DNA from: Sipunculus nudus
Lineage: Eukaryota; Annelida; Sipuncula; Golfingiida; Sipunculidae
Direction: 5' to 3'
Assembly (NCBI GenBank): GCA_026874595.1
Contig: CM049306.1
Coordinates: 23,173,019-23,237,018, forward strand
DNA: 64,000 bases
Shown here: piece by piece, positions 12,248 to 24,573 of the stretch
Layout: every line of letters begins with the position of its first letter
Numbering within the stretch: the stretch's first letter is position 1
The notes under the pieces: generated by a model
What the model saw: the letters and a program-made list of their open reading frames with translations, nothing else
Database searches by the model: none
Told to the model about the DNA's origin: nothing
Position numbers and translations under genes: made by a program

Positions 12248-12276
12248 TGACCCATGGGTCATGACGCCCAGCCGAC
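12248..12276 (+). repeat. tail-2 cassette copy
   Basis: TGACCCATGGGTCATGACG followed by a diverged CCCAGCCGACTGA. It shares the module but not the flanks with the copies at 9087, 13312, 16772 and 60105. Confidence 0.6.
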
Positions 12277-12439
12277 TGACATGTTGACAATATGTCCTTG
12301 AACAGACAACTAATTAAGGTAATGTAGGTGGCATCATTGTTCATGCATATTAGCTTAAGTTCATCAAGACCCATAAGCACAACAAATCTGATGACAAATC
12401 AACCGGCCTTCCATGATGAATCTTGCAATTTATGTGTAT

Positions 12440-13344
12440 TTTGCATTATTTCTAGGGTGCTCAAACATACCCCAAAACACTGAGAATATAGTTCACTGTG
12501 ACCCAATTTCAGGTTTCTGGGGAGAACTTTTGAGGAGCTCTCAGGATGTCAAGATAGAAGATTCTGGGCCCAAAGGTTATGATTTGTGCCCTACTTTGGT
12601 ATAAAATTTTCAATTATTCTGAGGGGTGCTTATATTTATAAGCCCCATAGCTCAGTAAATGTGGGTAACAGAGACCTAAATACACGTTTCCAAGGAGATT
12701 TTCATAGACCTCCATGGACTTTAGGTTAGAAGATTCCAGGTCCAATTTTTATGATTTGTGCCTTGCTTTGGTATCAAAATTTCAATTATGGGGGTGCTTA
12801 TAAGCCCAATAGCTCAGAGAATATGGGTAACAGAGACCTAATTCCAGGTTTCCAAAAAGAATTTTCATGGACCTCTCTGGATGTAAAGTGAGAAGATTCC
12901 AGGTCCAGCGGTTACAATTTGTGCCCTGTTAACAGATGACCACATCTTTTAAGGTCTCATAAATAGAGAAGAAAATCGTAAAAAAAAATTTAAAAAAAAC
13001 AGGTGGCACCACCAGTCTGCAGAAACTGATGAAAAACTCCATGATGAATATCCATGCAAAGAATCATGGTGATCAATGCATTAGTCTGTTCAGATACTTG
13101 AGCTTTTGTATCAAATTTTTCATTATACTGGGGGGTACTTCATAGTCCCATAGCTTGAAGAATATGGGAAACAGAGACCTAATTCCAGGTTTCCAAGGAG
13201 ACTTTTTATGGATCTATCTGGATGTAAAGTTAGAAGATTCCAGGTCCAGTGTTTACGATTTGTGCCCTGTTAACAGATGACGGCATCTTTTAAGGTCTCA
13301 AAATAGAGAAAAACAAGGGATCCATGGGTCACGGTGCTCAGCTG
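12440..13344 (+). mobile_element. family A tandem array (~2.5 units of ~340 bp) ending in tail-2
   Basis: Units carry the phrases GGTGGCACCACCAGTCTGCA, ATATGGGTAACAGAGACCTA and AAGATTCCAGGTCCAG, also seen at 18846-19556 and 61456-63532. Unlike those two arrays, this one ends at 13312-13344 with the tail-2 module (ATCCATGGGTCACGG then GCTCAGCTG) instead of the ACGG microsatellite and hairpin. Non-coding. Confidence 0.7.
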
Positions 13345-14096
13345 TTATATATGATAAAAAATATGATTTGGGAAAGAGGCACATGCTTGTTTTGTGTGGT
13401 AATAAATATAAGCTTTATTTGGAGTTGTTGCTGTTTAGCTTATGTATGATTTTGATAGTATCTTTGGAGACAGGGAACAAATGGAGTGCTATTGTCACAT
13501 AGAATTTGACTTGGCCATATAACTTATAAGCAGCACATATTATAAAAGAGTTTAACTATTTATTAAAATTTAATAACAAATATTGTGCCAATATAATTTT
13601 TATTAAAAAAAATAAGAAAATCATATGATTTTTTAAAATAAAATATAACTGATATGATTATTGATATAATATTATAGAATATATTCATGAATGCATTCAT
13701 GAATACATTTTGAAAGTATCTGCACTGGTATTCAAATACTTTTATTTTTACCTGAATTCCCATTCTTATGCAATAAAATTTTTTAATGCAGTACATATTA
13801 ATATTCGTATTCAAATACATTTGCAAAGCATTCGCACCATGTCAAGTATTTTTTCAGTTTTAGCCAGAATCCAAAATATACAAAATTCACAAATTTAAAT
13901 ATGGATCATAAGTACCTGGTTTTATGGCTTTTATTTATATTAAAAAAAATAAATGTAATATATTCATTTTGGACTACTTTCACATCAATCTACACACTAG
14001 ACACAGTAGGAATCTAGATTAATATGATCAACTGCATCTTTGTCTATCATTAATTTCCTTCATATGATCCCTAATGATTAGTAATGAAAATATGAT
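13345..14096. other. AT-rich intergenic spacer
   Basis: Very AT-rich; short open frames on both strands overlap each other and look like chance frames. No gene, RNA or clear repeat recognised. Confidence 0.45.
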
Positions 14097-15240
14097 TTAT
14101 TTTTTAGCTCAGCTGACTTTCAGTCATGCTGGGCTATAGCGATGGGTCTTTGTCCGTCGTCCTTCCGTCTGTCCGTCCGGCCGGCCGTCCAGCCGGCCGT
14201 CCGTCCGTTAGCAGGGCACAAATCGTAACCGAAGGGGCTAGGGCCATGAACCCTATGCAGTCTTAGAGGTTATAAAAAGATCTCCTTGCAAACCTGAAAT
14301 TAGGTCACTGCGACCTATATTCTCGAAGTTATGGGGTGTGTTTGCACCCCCCAGAAATAACTCTTTGAGACAAAATTTTCATCCCAAACCTTCCATCTTT
14401 CACATACAGCTCACCTACCAACAGGGGAAGAACCATAATTTTTTTGAGGTCAAAAGGTCAAAGGTCAAGGTCACAGGAGCCTCTTCTTTGAAAAGCCTGT
14501 GGATGCATTTTAAGCCAACCCTTTCATCCCAATTCTTTGATTTTTCACATATAGCTCACCTACTAAGTTGGAGAAGAATCCTATAGATTTTGAGGTCACA
14601 AGGTCAAAGGTCAGGGTCACAGGATCCACTTCTTTGAAAAGGTTGTGGACACATTTCAAGCTAGACTTTTCATTCCAAACCTTCCAGCACTGATATAGCT
14701 TCTCTGCCAACAGGGGAAAAGACCTGTTGATTTTGAGGTCAAAGGTCAAGTTCACAGCACCCACTTCTTGCGTGGAGTCATTTTCAGGCAAACTTTTCAA
14801 TCTGTACTTTCCATCTGTCATATATGGCTTACCTACCAATAAGTGAAGAAGCCTATTGATGTTGAGGTCAAAAGTCAAAGGTCAAGGTCACAATATTTAA
14901 TTGTTCTAAATGCTTGTGAGCATATTTCAAGTGTAACTGTTCAACCCAAACCTTCAGTCTTTCACATATGCCACATCTATGCATCACTCAGTTTGACTCA
15001 AACTTCATATTTATGGGTCTTTTTGCTTGAATAAATAACTTAATGATTTTGGGGTCAGCTGGTCAGCAGGTTAAAGGTTGCAGGTCAAAGTTATTTACCC
15101 ATTGGTTGCCAAGTAATTACACCAGATTTAAGTGGTTAGTAGTTACCCATCATTTAGAAAGAATCCAGTTGATATATGGGCAAAAGGCCAAGGTCATAGG
15201 TCAGGGATGTTCACAATTACTTATTTTATAGACTATCTCT
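14097..15240 (-). mobile_element. family D tandem-body element with shared hairpin/GTCC tail
   Basis: The left end (14097-14215) has the AGCTCAGCTGACT hairpin and GTCC/GGCC microsatellite shared with family C and A elements. The body is different: about five diverged units of ~145 bp containing TTCCATCTTTCACATA, CTCACCTACCAACAGGGG and GAGGTCAAAGGTCAAGGTCA. No coding capacity. Each unit holds clusters of AGGTCA hexamers. Confidence 0.7.
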
Positions 15241-15551
15241 ATTTTTCTTGTATATATAACCATCCCACTCCAGCTGGTACATCTCCCTGTGTGGCTGTAA
15301 TTGTGAGTGACACTGGTGACATATGACTCCCTTTTGTATCAGCCTATTAAGTGATAAGGCTCAGTGATAAGTACCTCGTTACTTCATAACAAAAACACTG
15401 TTGTCAGAATGCTTCAGCCAGGCATAAGACTATGAGAGTATAGTATTAGTGTTTAGCTACTGATTTATAAGATGATGGGAACATTTTGCAGTTTATTTTA
15501 TGGAATCCTAGCAATTAACTTAGTTTCCTAGATATCTGAATATTTTAATAT

Positions 15552-15820
15552 ATATCACCACATAATTTGTATTGTTCACATAACGTGAATTCAATACATC
15601 GCGGTGGTAGTGCTCTACCGTATGGGAGCGTTTATAAATAACTAAAGTACGGTTAGTTTGTCTTCATCAGTTTGTGCTACAGATCTGTTTCGTGAGAGCA
15701 GCATTCAAGCAGCATACCTGAAGAGTGAGCCGGCTTGAATGCTGCTCTCACGAAACAGATCTGTAGCACAAACTGATGAAGTCAAACTAACCGTACTTTA
15801 GTTATTCATATCACCACATA
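15552..15820. mobile_element. 243-bp insertion made mostly of a 74-bp-arm hairpin, with 13-bp target duplication
   Basis: ATATCACCACATA occurs at 15552-15564 and again at 15808-15820, bracketing 15565-15807. Inside, 15637-15710 and 15733-15806 are inverted copies of each other with one mismatch in 74 bases, separated by a 22-base loop. The remaining 72 bases left of the hairpin have no recognised similarity. The direct repeats indicate insertion. No poly(A), TIR or coding region fits a standard class. Confidence 0.8.
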
Positions 15821-16984
15821 TAAAAGCAAGTGTTTGTTCTCATAATAGTTGGATGTGTACCTTGATTTAGGATGGCTTTTTGTTTTATTTCAAGACTCTT
15901 AGTCATGCTTTCTGCATTTCTTTTCTTTCAGGTTTGGCAGTTTACCTACCCTGCTGACCCCATTGAAAAGCAGAGTGATAATAAAAAATATTGGACTTAC
16001 ACTTTTTACAATTGCATATCTATAAATCTGATATGAGGGCCTGGACATGCGTTTTGAATTATTTTGGGCATTCATTACTGGATAATTTGCCCCAAGTTTG
16101 GTCTCTTATTGGAGAATGTGGGATATCAAATGTCATACTTGTCCGAAATCCATTATGTCTGCCAGTTAGCCACCTTAGAAATTCTTTCTTCAGTGCAGTT
16201 TCAGTAATTTTTCTTTAATGTTTGGTCCGATTTAGAGAATGTTTGTTGTCTGATTTCAGACTTGTCAGAAGTCCAATATGGCCACCAGGCAACCATCTTT
16301 TAATTCCTTTTGATCATATTATCTCAAGAACAGTTAAAGTGAATGCAGTTGGATGTACATTTATGTAATCTTGTAAAGGATTGGGTCAAATATTTCTGAA
16401 TAAATATTACCATCATTTATAAAAGTGCAGTACAGTTGGCTTGTATTGAATAAAAATTCATAAAGAAGCACCTGTTTCTCAATAATTCTTGCATGTATTT
16501 CCTTGATTTTTGCTATATATTTTGATCTTATATTTGCCCTTTGTGGTGTTCCTTTTGAGACTGACAGGTTTCAAGCAAGCTGTTGGAATAGTTCCTGATA
16601 GCTTAACAATCATGCATTTTCCTCAGACCATCAATTCACTGTGTTTTAACCAGACATAGGTGATATATATTTCTGTTGTCATAGAAAATTTTCAACAAAT
16701 TGGCAAATTGGTTCTTCAAAATTTGACTGGAAGTTGTGAATCTCAGTCCATGATGTCACAGGTCATGCTTGGCAGCTGAGCGTCATGACCCATGGGTCAC
16801 TTGTTTATCATTAAAATTTCACTGAAAAATACCATTGGTGACTGCATGGTGTTATTTGGAATAACATTGACATCGACATTCTATCCATCCATACAAGATC
16901 CTTACATCATCAGTAACTGCAAGTTAATTTTCTGTTACTCATCAACTAACAAATTCCTTTTCTATTAATTTTTCTTTAATTTGT
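15821..16984. other. intergenic region, no gene seen
   Basis: AT-rich sequence. A tail-2 module lies at 16772-16807 in reverse orientation. Nothing else recognised. Confidence 0.4.
16772..16807 (-). repeat. tail-2 cassette copy
   Basis: Reverse copy with an exact TGACCCATGGGTCA palindrome next to CAGCTGAGCGTCA. Its flanks are unlike those of the other copies. Confidence 0.65.
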
Positions 16985-18845
16985 TATAAAAAACCAATAC
17001 AAAATTATTAATTTATTGTTTATTGTTATGTTGTTATTCAAAACAACTACTAGATGAGTTGGGTTGGACACCTGGATCAACTTTGGCTGGGCATTAGCTG
17101 CCTGGCTGCCCCAGTGTATGCTTCGCTCAAGCATGCATAATCTGATGAAAGGTCAACAAGGTCAACATACAGGTGACTGAAGAGGGGCTTGATTAAGCCT
17201 GGGTCTGACATGGTCTCATATAAACATTGATAAAAAGCTACAATATTTGGCCAATTTCTTTCAGCTTTCTAAACTACAAAGATGAAATCCTTATGTGTGC
17301 ATGATATGAAAATTATATCAACAGTGCTCTCAGGAAACAAACGTGCCATGGTCAAAGTTGGGCAAAATTTAAGAAACTAATTTAATATTTATACTAATAA
17401 CTTATAAAATTTGAAAAATTCAGAACAAATTTTTGGTATTCAATTGAATCTTGATTAAATAATGTTACATCCCTGACAAAAAATCTCTAGCTTCTGCAAT
17501 CCTCTTGTTAAGGGAGTAAATATATTTCTTGATTTTTTAAAAAGTGCATTATGTTTGGGCCCATAACTTAAAACAATTACGCAATACTGACATCATTTCT
17601 GGCATGTGCATAGTGAATGTATAGAAAAATATGTATATTATATATGATTAAAGTCAGATCAGTGGTTTTGATATAAGGCAGTCTTACAGTGTAACAATGG
17701 GTTTTTAATGGAAAAATGAAGTTTTTCATTAATATTTCGAAGGAATTAGGTCCTAGTGATAAAATTCTTGACATGGTAGAGGTTTTGGAGACATCTAACT
17801 GTATGCTAAATTTAAGGAACTTAGGCCAAAATAAAAAAAAGGTATGGTTCTCAGGCACTTTTTTTCAGAAATCAATGCGGGCGGGCGCTTTTTTTATTTT
17901 AAATTTGTTGGTAGGTTTTGATAAAAATGTCAAATGATAGGGGAAAAGCATGAAAATAACAGTTTTATTTTGCTAAATAAGTAAAAGCACTACAAAACAA
18001 AGGAAATTGTATGGATTTGCCTTCTTGAAAGAAGCAGCAGCTCGAAATTGGAAAGTTTTTATTGAAAATCAAAATAAAAATTTTTGATGCGGGGGTTTAA
18101 AATTGATGTGGGCGGTGCCTGAGAACCATACCTTTAATTTTTTTTGGCCTTAGAGCTGAAGCTGGGGAGCTGAGCTCTAGCAAACTGCATAACACTAGCT
18201 TGATGTAAACTTAATGTGTCATGGTGCTTGAAAACTTGAATAAAGTCTAGTTTTTGATCAACTGGTTTCAAATTTTTGGTGTTAACAGACAAAATGCTAA
18301 CAAAAACATGCTGTGAAAATTAAATCCACAGTACTTACAGGAAAAAAACGTGCCATGGTCAAACTTGGGCAAAATTTAAGGTACCAATTTTATTTTTTTT
18401 GCCAATATTTAAAAAAATTTAACAGATTTTGATCTAATTTTTGGTATACAATTAAATTTTGATCAAGTAAAGTTGTATTACTGAAAAAAAGTCCCTACCT
18501 TTAACACTTTTGGTCTTAAGTGACCAAATATCTTTCCTGATTTTTTTACAAAGTCCATTATGTTTGGGCCCATAACTTTTTTAAATTATACAAAACTGAC
18601 TTAATTTCTGGCATGTACATAGAAACTATATAGAGGAATATTTATGGTAAATATGAAGAAAACCAGATGAGTGGTTTTGATATTAGGCAGTCCTGTATGG
18701 CAAAATTCAGATTCGTAGGTCCAATGGTGTCGAAACGTGCCAGTCTTATGGATGGACATCCGGACGGACGGACAGACAGACAGACGGACGACGGACAATG
18801 GACCGCGACTATAGCTCAGATGACTCATAGTCAGCTGAGCTAAAA
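16985..18845 (+). mobile_element. family C2 tandem-body element, intact to its hairpin end
   Basis: The left part (AAAACCAATA, then CTACTAGATGAGTTGGGTTG) matches the element starting at 39898. Two body units follow, each with CATGGTCAAA, TTGGGCAAAATTTAAG and GGGCCCATAACTT. The first is interrupted by a diverged segment around 17720-18170. It ends with an ACGG/ACAG microsatellite (18755-18795) and the hairpin AGCTCAG...CTGAGCT (18812-18841). Family A array A2 follows directly. Non-coding. Confidence 0.72.
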
Positions 18846-19556
18846 GTTGTTAAAAAATCGACAAAAATACAGGTGGCCCCACCAATCTGCAGAAACTGAT
18901 AAAACACTACATGATTAATATCCATGGAAAGAATCATGGAGATCAATGCATTAGTTGTTCAGATACTTGAGCTTTTGTATCAAATTTTTCATTATGCTTG
19001 GGGGAACTTTGTAGCCCCATAGCTCGAAGAATATGGGTAACAGAGACCTAATTCCAGGTTTCCAAGAAGACTTATCATGGACCTCTCTGGATGTAAAGTG
19101 AGAAGATTCCAGGTCAAGCGGTTACAATTTGTGCCCTGTTTACAGATGACGGCATCTTTTGAGGTCCCAGAAATAGAGAAAAAAAACGTAAAAAATCCAA
19201 AAATACAGGTGGCGCCACCAGTCTGCAGAAACTGATGAAACACTCCATGATCAATATCCATGCTAAGAATCATGGTTATCAATGCATTAGTTATTCAGAT
19301 ACTTGAGCTTTTGTATCAAATTTTTCATTATTCTGGGGGGTACTTCGTAGCCCCATAGCTTGAAGAATAAGGGTAAGGAGACCTAATTCCAGGTTTCCAA
19401 GGAGTTTTTTCATGGACCTCTCTGGATGTAAAGTTAGAAGATTCCAGGTCCAGTGGTTACGATTTGTGCCTTGTTAATGGACAGACGGCCGGGTGGCCGG
19501 ACGGCCAAAGAGTGATCGCTTTAGCTCAGATGACTTACAGTCAGCTGAGCTAAAAA
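18846..19556 (+). mobile_element. family A tandem array (2 units of ~335 bp) with hairpin tail
   Basis: GGTGGCCCCACCAATCTGCA at 18871 and GGTGGCGCCACCAGTCTGCA at 19206 mark two units 335 bases apart. The array ends with GGACGGCC-rich sequence and the AGCTCAG...CTGAGCT hairpin at 19523-19553. It abuts the preceding family C2 element with no spacer. Confidence 0.72.
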
Positions 19557-20437
19557 CTCCACAATAGAAAGAGCCAAATAATATCTTGAACACACATCTG
19601 CAATCTCTCCTCCCAGATAACGACAGGCATATTTCTCCCCCTGAGCTCGGGTTTTAGACTTTTAAACATTAAGTCTTGCTGGTCCAGAATTCCATGTAAA
19701 CAGATCAAAAGGTGGTATAAAAACCATTTTAACCAATCTGTTTTGAAACTTGTATTAGTTATAAGAGTGCAAGATTTGGAGATCAGATGGGACATGATTT
19801 TACACCTGAAACTTTTGCTAGTCAAAACTGAGTGTGTGGCAGTTGAAGATAAAGCCATCCAATGTCTACATAAAATAGTTTTTCCACAAGGACTTCTCAC
19901 TCCTGTCAGTGAAGCTGGTCAAAGGAAAGGAACTTTCAAATATTATGCCACAGACAAGATACCACACACATTAACTGTTTTTTTTTTAAGTACCCAAAGC
20001 ATAGAGATCACTTTATTGTGGAAGGGTCAACTTGAGAAATGTGTAGTAGGGGGGTCCTCTGGTTGAAAATTCTGGCAACTCATCAGTTTTATGTCTCATC
20101 ATTAGACTGGACCCTATCATAGGTTGAAGGAAGGCTACCTTATATAGTGAACTCCTTCAGATATCTACATGCCAGTTCCTGATGACTGGGCGTTTGCATT
20201 TATGAAGCACTATTTAGATAAGATTCCTTGGAACACGCATAATTGGCAATCAAATTATTTAAAGTTTAATGGAATCCCTACTGCAAGGACTCGGTTCATG
20301 ATTAATAAGAGAACTGAGACATGAAATCAACCCCCCACCCCACTTCAATAACTTGCACAGAAGCATGATACACACACACACACACACACAGGTATTCATT
20401 ATGAAATACAAACCTAAGACACTTTTTTGGCAACATT
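19557..20437. other. intergenic spacer between repeats and CLINT1 3' end
   Basis: No recognised gene; frames of 100-116 codons at 19550-19900 (-) and 19743-20066 (+) overlap in opposite directions and show no known domain. A (CA)n run lies at 20372-20390. Confidence 0.4.
20372..20390. repeat. (CA)n microsatellite
   Basis: About nine CA dinucleotides just downstream (in CLINT1 orientation) of its candidate poly(A) signal. Confidence 0.85.
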
Positions 20438-20443
20438 TTTATT
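20438..20443 (-). promoter_or_regulatory. candidate CLINT1 polyadenylation signal AATAAA
   Basis: Reads AATAAA on the - strand about 4 kb beyond the stop codon. I chose it because the sequence between shows none of the dispersed repeats common elsewhere. Other AATAAA motifs nearer the stop (around 21305, 22130, 22530, 22618) are equally possible. Confidence 0.3.
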
Positions 20444-23400
20444 GTGGATACAAATTTTATGTATAATTTATATATCACTATTTCAATACAGTTTCATATA
20501 CTGCTTTACACACATGCAACTTACATGTTACACACTTTCAAAATACTATACAAATCACACGGAGGTGGCCGTTATCACCTTGAGTACATATATCACCAGT
20601 GTTAGTTAGGATCTACCTCTAAGCCATCAGGTGCTGCCTCCTACCAGCAATGAAGTCAATTACACATGCATCTTTTACCTTGCAGAAATTTTCATGATAT
20701 ACAACCCGATTAAACCGTACATATTTCATAAGAGTGATGACATAAACTTAAATTTTTACTTTGATACCCTGCGGTCTTTGTTGCCAATCCATAATGATAA
20801 AACTGATAATGCCAAGAACAGATTGCATTTTGGGGTCATTGTATCAAATGGGACAGTTAATAGTTCAGTGGGCTTAAATGGTTTAATAATAAGTGATAAA
20901 ATCAAGAAAGCAAAATACATTTCAGCAAAAATACAGCACTTACACATGAAGATTAGATTTAAAATTATCTTCTAGAATTATTGTCAGCAAAAATAAGTTT
21001 TCAACCTTGGTTATCATTTGTTAGACCTTGTAAAATATTTTAAAGCAGATAATTCAGACTTTACAGCATAAGAACAGATCAGTAGGTACATGACAGAATT
21101 TGGTAATTTTTATTTGGTTGGCTTCCACAGTAAACATTGACCTAAATTCACATGCCCATGAAAAACTACAGGCCATTATCAGATTACCCCCGAAGGAATA
21201 AATGTGTTTCATAAAATGTCCGATGATCAGCTGCAGTAAAAAAATACTAAACAATACACAACAGGTTACACATAGGATGTCACAAGTGTTGCCCTAATGT
21301 TTCACTTTATTAACTTTCTAATGTGTTGTACTGTATTGTTTGAAGTATTACATTACAACGTGAATGTGGTGTTTAGGTTACTGAAATACTCCTTGTAGTG
21401 TAATGTCTGCATTATATTCATGTAATACTTGTGCTGTAATGTTTTGCCTAACATTCATGCACTTGTGTTATATTCTAATTGTGGAGTATGATGATATACT
21501 ACATTACACTGACATTCTAATCTTGCTGTAACGCATTACAAGGACATTCCACATGAACTATAATGTATTACATATAAGACACATCAGTTGCCTTGAAATG
21601 TATTACAGGTGTATATTAAGTTTGTACTGCATTACAATCACATTCTATGTGTATGTGTATGTTTGTCAGTTTAAGAATATGTATACCATCTAAAAACAAG
21701 AGCAGAATACTGAACAAAAATTGAAGGTGACAGTTATACACAGCGAGACTTGTGTAATACAGAAACAGAAAATCCAGTAGATTATAAGTTAACTGGGAAA
21801 GTGTGAAAGTACAAACGAAATACATAAGTGCACATGATGAACTATACCCAGTCAGTTTATCATTATTAGTTTTCCACAAGTACACCAATAAAATGTGGAG
21901 TTAAGGACATTTTTATCTTCTTACAATGACAGCAGCCCATGTAAGCATAGGAAAATATATTCAAACTCCTGTAAATCATTGATGGGCACATCATAAAACC
22001 AGAAAGCTGCATTCCTTCACTGATGATGATTCAGGAATAAAAACAGTCCACATTTTCAGAAATGAGGGAAAAAAAGAGCGTTCCAAAATCTAGGAAGCTA
22101 ATCTCTCTGTTTAGATAACATATATATTTATTTATAACTTTCTCCCAAATATTGGAAAAAGTGTAGAGTATAATCTGAATCAAATGTGCTGAAATACTAT
22201 GCATATCCATACAACTGAAGCTGCAGTTAACTGAAGAAAGCCTTACTTGGCAATTGGTATCCTTGTCATTATAAGAAACTGATATGTCTTGCAATAGGCC
22301 CCTCTGCAATATACTAGAACCAAGATCAGTATCTGTCAGCATTTTATAAATTGTGTGAATATACCCTGTGATTTCTTTAAGAGCTATATGATCATTGATA
22401 AACTATGACATTTACATATCATTTCTGTATAAAAAGAACCAGTTTTCTGATACAAGCAGTACATTTTCAAGCAGAAACGAAAATAGTGAGCAAAGCGGAG
22501 AATTAGCTATCCTGGAGAATTCATTAAATGTGTTTTATTTAAATAAAACACTGCATGCTATATTAAGACAAGTGAACCATAGGCCCAATTCCGCTATTTA
22601 ATATTAACTCTACAGCTTTTTATTATGATTTAAAACTGCATAATGATATTCATGTATCTTTTGCAATATATCAGGTCACAGACCTTAGGAATTTAAATGT
22701 ACAAGTTAGATCATCTTACTTTAACTATAAATAGCAAAACCTAAAAAAATATTGCACACAAATTAAACAGAAAGAAACAACGGTGTGTACCTGCACAAAC
22801 ATAGGAAAAAATCATGAGACCCCAAATAATGATTAATTTGGTCAGCTGCCCATGTCATTATTAATCAATCTGAAGAATATCATACAAAACAGCAAACTAC
22901 CAATCAACCTATATTTCAAATGACATTTTCTAAGAGTCTAGTTTACTATTTTGCAAAGAGATTAGTCAATAAAAGGCAAACTGTTTGACAATTTTCAAAG
23001 TGATTTTGTATTACAGTACATTATGTGTTAATCACAGTATATTAATGCATATAAGTGCCTCAGGTATTCTACAGAATATTTTCTTATTATGAAATAAAAT
23101 GACTTCAGTGACCTAGTATTACACAACAAGTACATATCTGTTGACAAATTTTATGTCATGTTAATTACTGTAATTTGTTTGGCATTTTCAGATGGTTGTG
23201 TAATTTAAATACTTGTTGATGGTCCTGTAATCTGATTGGCTACTGGCCTCCTGCTGAGGCACCTGTCTCTTGATTGGCTAGTGGCTACTTGCTGAGGATC
23301 TGTTAATAGGCTATTAGCCAGAGAATGACTGACAACTTGGAATGATCAGTTAACTGAATGATCATAGTTTATCATCTCCTTGAACTCATGAGACACATGT

Positions 23401-24418
23401 TAGAATTAATGCAAGGATGCATGACTGGATTAATTCTTAACCTCAGTATTGCCTTTGCCCAAAATATGATCAGTTTAAATTAGATTACTGTGCTCCTAAT
23501 GCAGTGGTCATGTTATATTCACTCTAAATTCATTCCACTCCATCACTACTTGCAATGATTAGCCTTGCTGTACACCACAGAGTCATAAATGTTACGACCA
23601 GTAGGTGCTGGGTACTGCAGGCTTTAAATATAACATTTAAGTCTGCAGTACCAATATTCCATTCTCAATGGTTGGAACATTCTTGGAATGCACCATGGCC
23701 AAGATATATAAACAGCCGTGGTGGAGTGAAATGAGTGCTAACGTATTTAATTAGAACTGGTGAATACTTCTAAAAATCATTTGAACATGAGCAGTGTCAG
23801 CTGTTAAAGATAAAACAATGTCAATACATGAAACAAAAAATAAAACAGAATTCTGCAGCAACTACAAACTGCAATTTAACTCAAAATAAATCTGCCAAAC
23901 CCCTATGAGCAGTTTGGTGCATTCTAATGTTTTCTAATTTAATCTACTGTAGAGACGCAGTGGAATGTAGAGAGTTTTTGTTCCCTTCAATGAAAAATGG
24001 GGTATAGAGCAATACTGTATGGTTTCACCACCAGATGGTGCACTATACAAAATGCCAATGACAGCAAATACACTATGTCACTCTACTCTCATCTTGTCCT
24101 GTTATCAGAGTCAATGTGAGTGAAATGAAGTGTATGCATGAAGATTAGTACAGCGATCTGTAATTTATAAAGGAGACCCCTTTAGTACTTTCTTCAAACT
24201 GGTAAACTCCAAACTGCATCCGTTTAACACTATATGAATATTCATGCTGACATCAGGAGGTGTCATGATGATTGGTCTGTGTTCTGTGACCCCTGTCTGT
24301 GGGAGGGACATGGGCTGCCCCGCCCTGGACGCGTCCGACATGCAGGATGATGAGAGTTGATGATCCCCTGATACGTTATGTATTTACATATGGATAATTT
24401 GACTAAGACTCACGACGA
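20444..24418 (-). other. probable long CLINT1 3'UTR / downstream sequence
   Basis: About 4 kb without the mobile elements that crowd the rest of the window. Segment 21320-21650 is enriched in GTAATG/CATTAC words at irregular spacing. Open frames of 60-114 codons show no domain. Calling this UTR is inference from position and low repeat density. Confidence 0.35.
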
Positions 24419-24573
24419 TCACTTGCCAAAATTGCCAAACCCGCTAAATGCCTGATCTGTCCTTTGCTGAAACTGAGCACTGGGACCACCCACCATGGCG
24501 CTTTGCATCATGGGATGCGCCGGCATGCCCATATTCATTTGCATCATACCGGGCTGCATCCCCATGCCCATAC
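24419..24573 (-). CDS. CLINT1: CLINT1 terminal coding exon with stop
   Basis: The acceptor ATTATTTGCAG begins the exon; 50 codons and TGA at 24421-24419. It encodes GMGMGMQPGMMQMNMGMPAH, then QRTDQAFSGFGNFGK. The ending parallels DAFANFANFSK of vertebrate CLINT1, a conserved C-terminal F-rich motif. Confidence 0.92.

Noticed and set aside
19550..20066. Opposing ORFs of 116 and 107 codons
   Set aside because: They overlap on opposite strands, show no domain and no splice structure; likely chance frames.
20631..20975. 114-codon ORF on the + strand
   Set aside because: No recognisable domain and AT-driven composition; it lies antisense to the probable CLINT1 3'UTR and overlaps another frame on the opposite strand.
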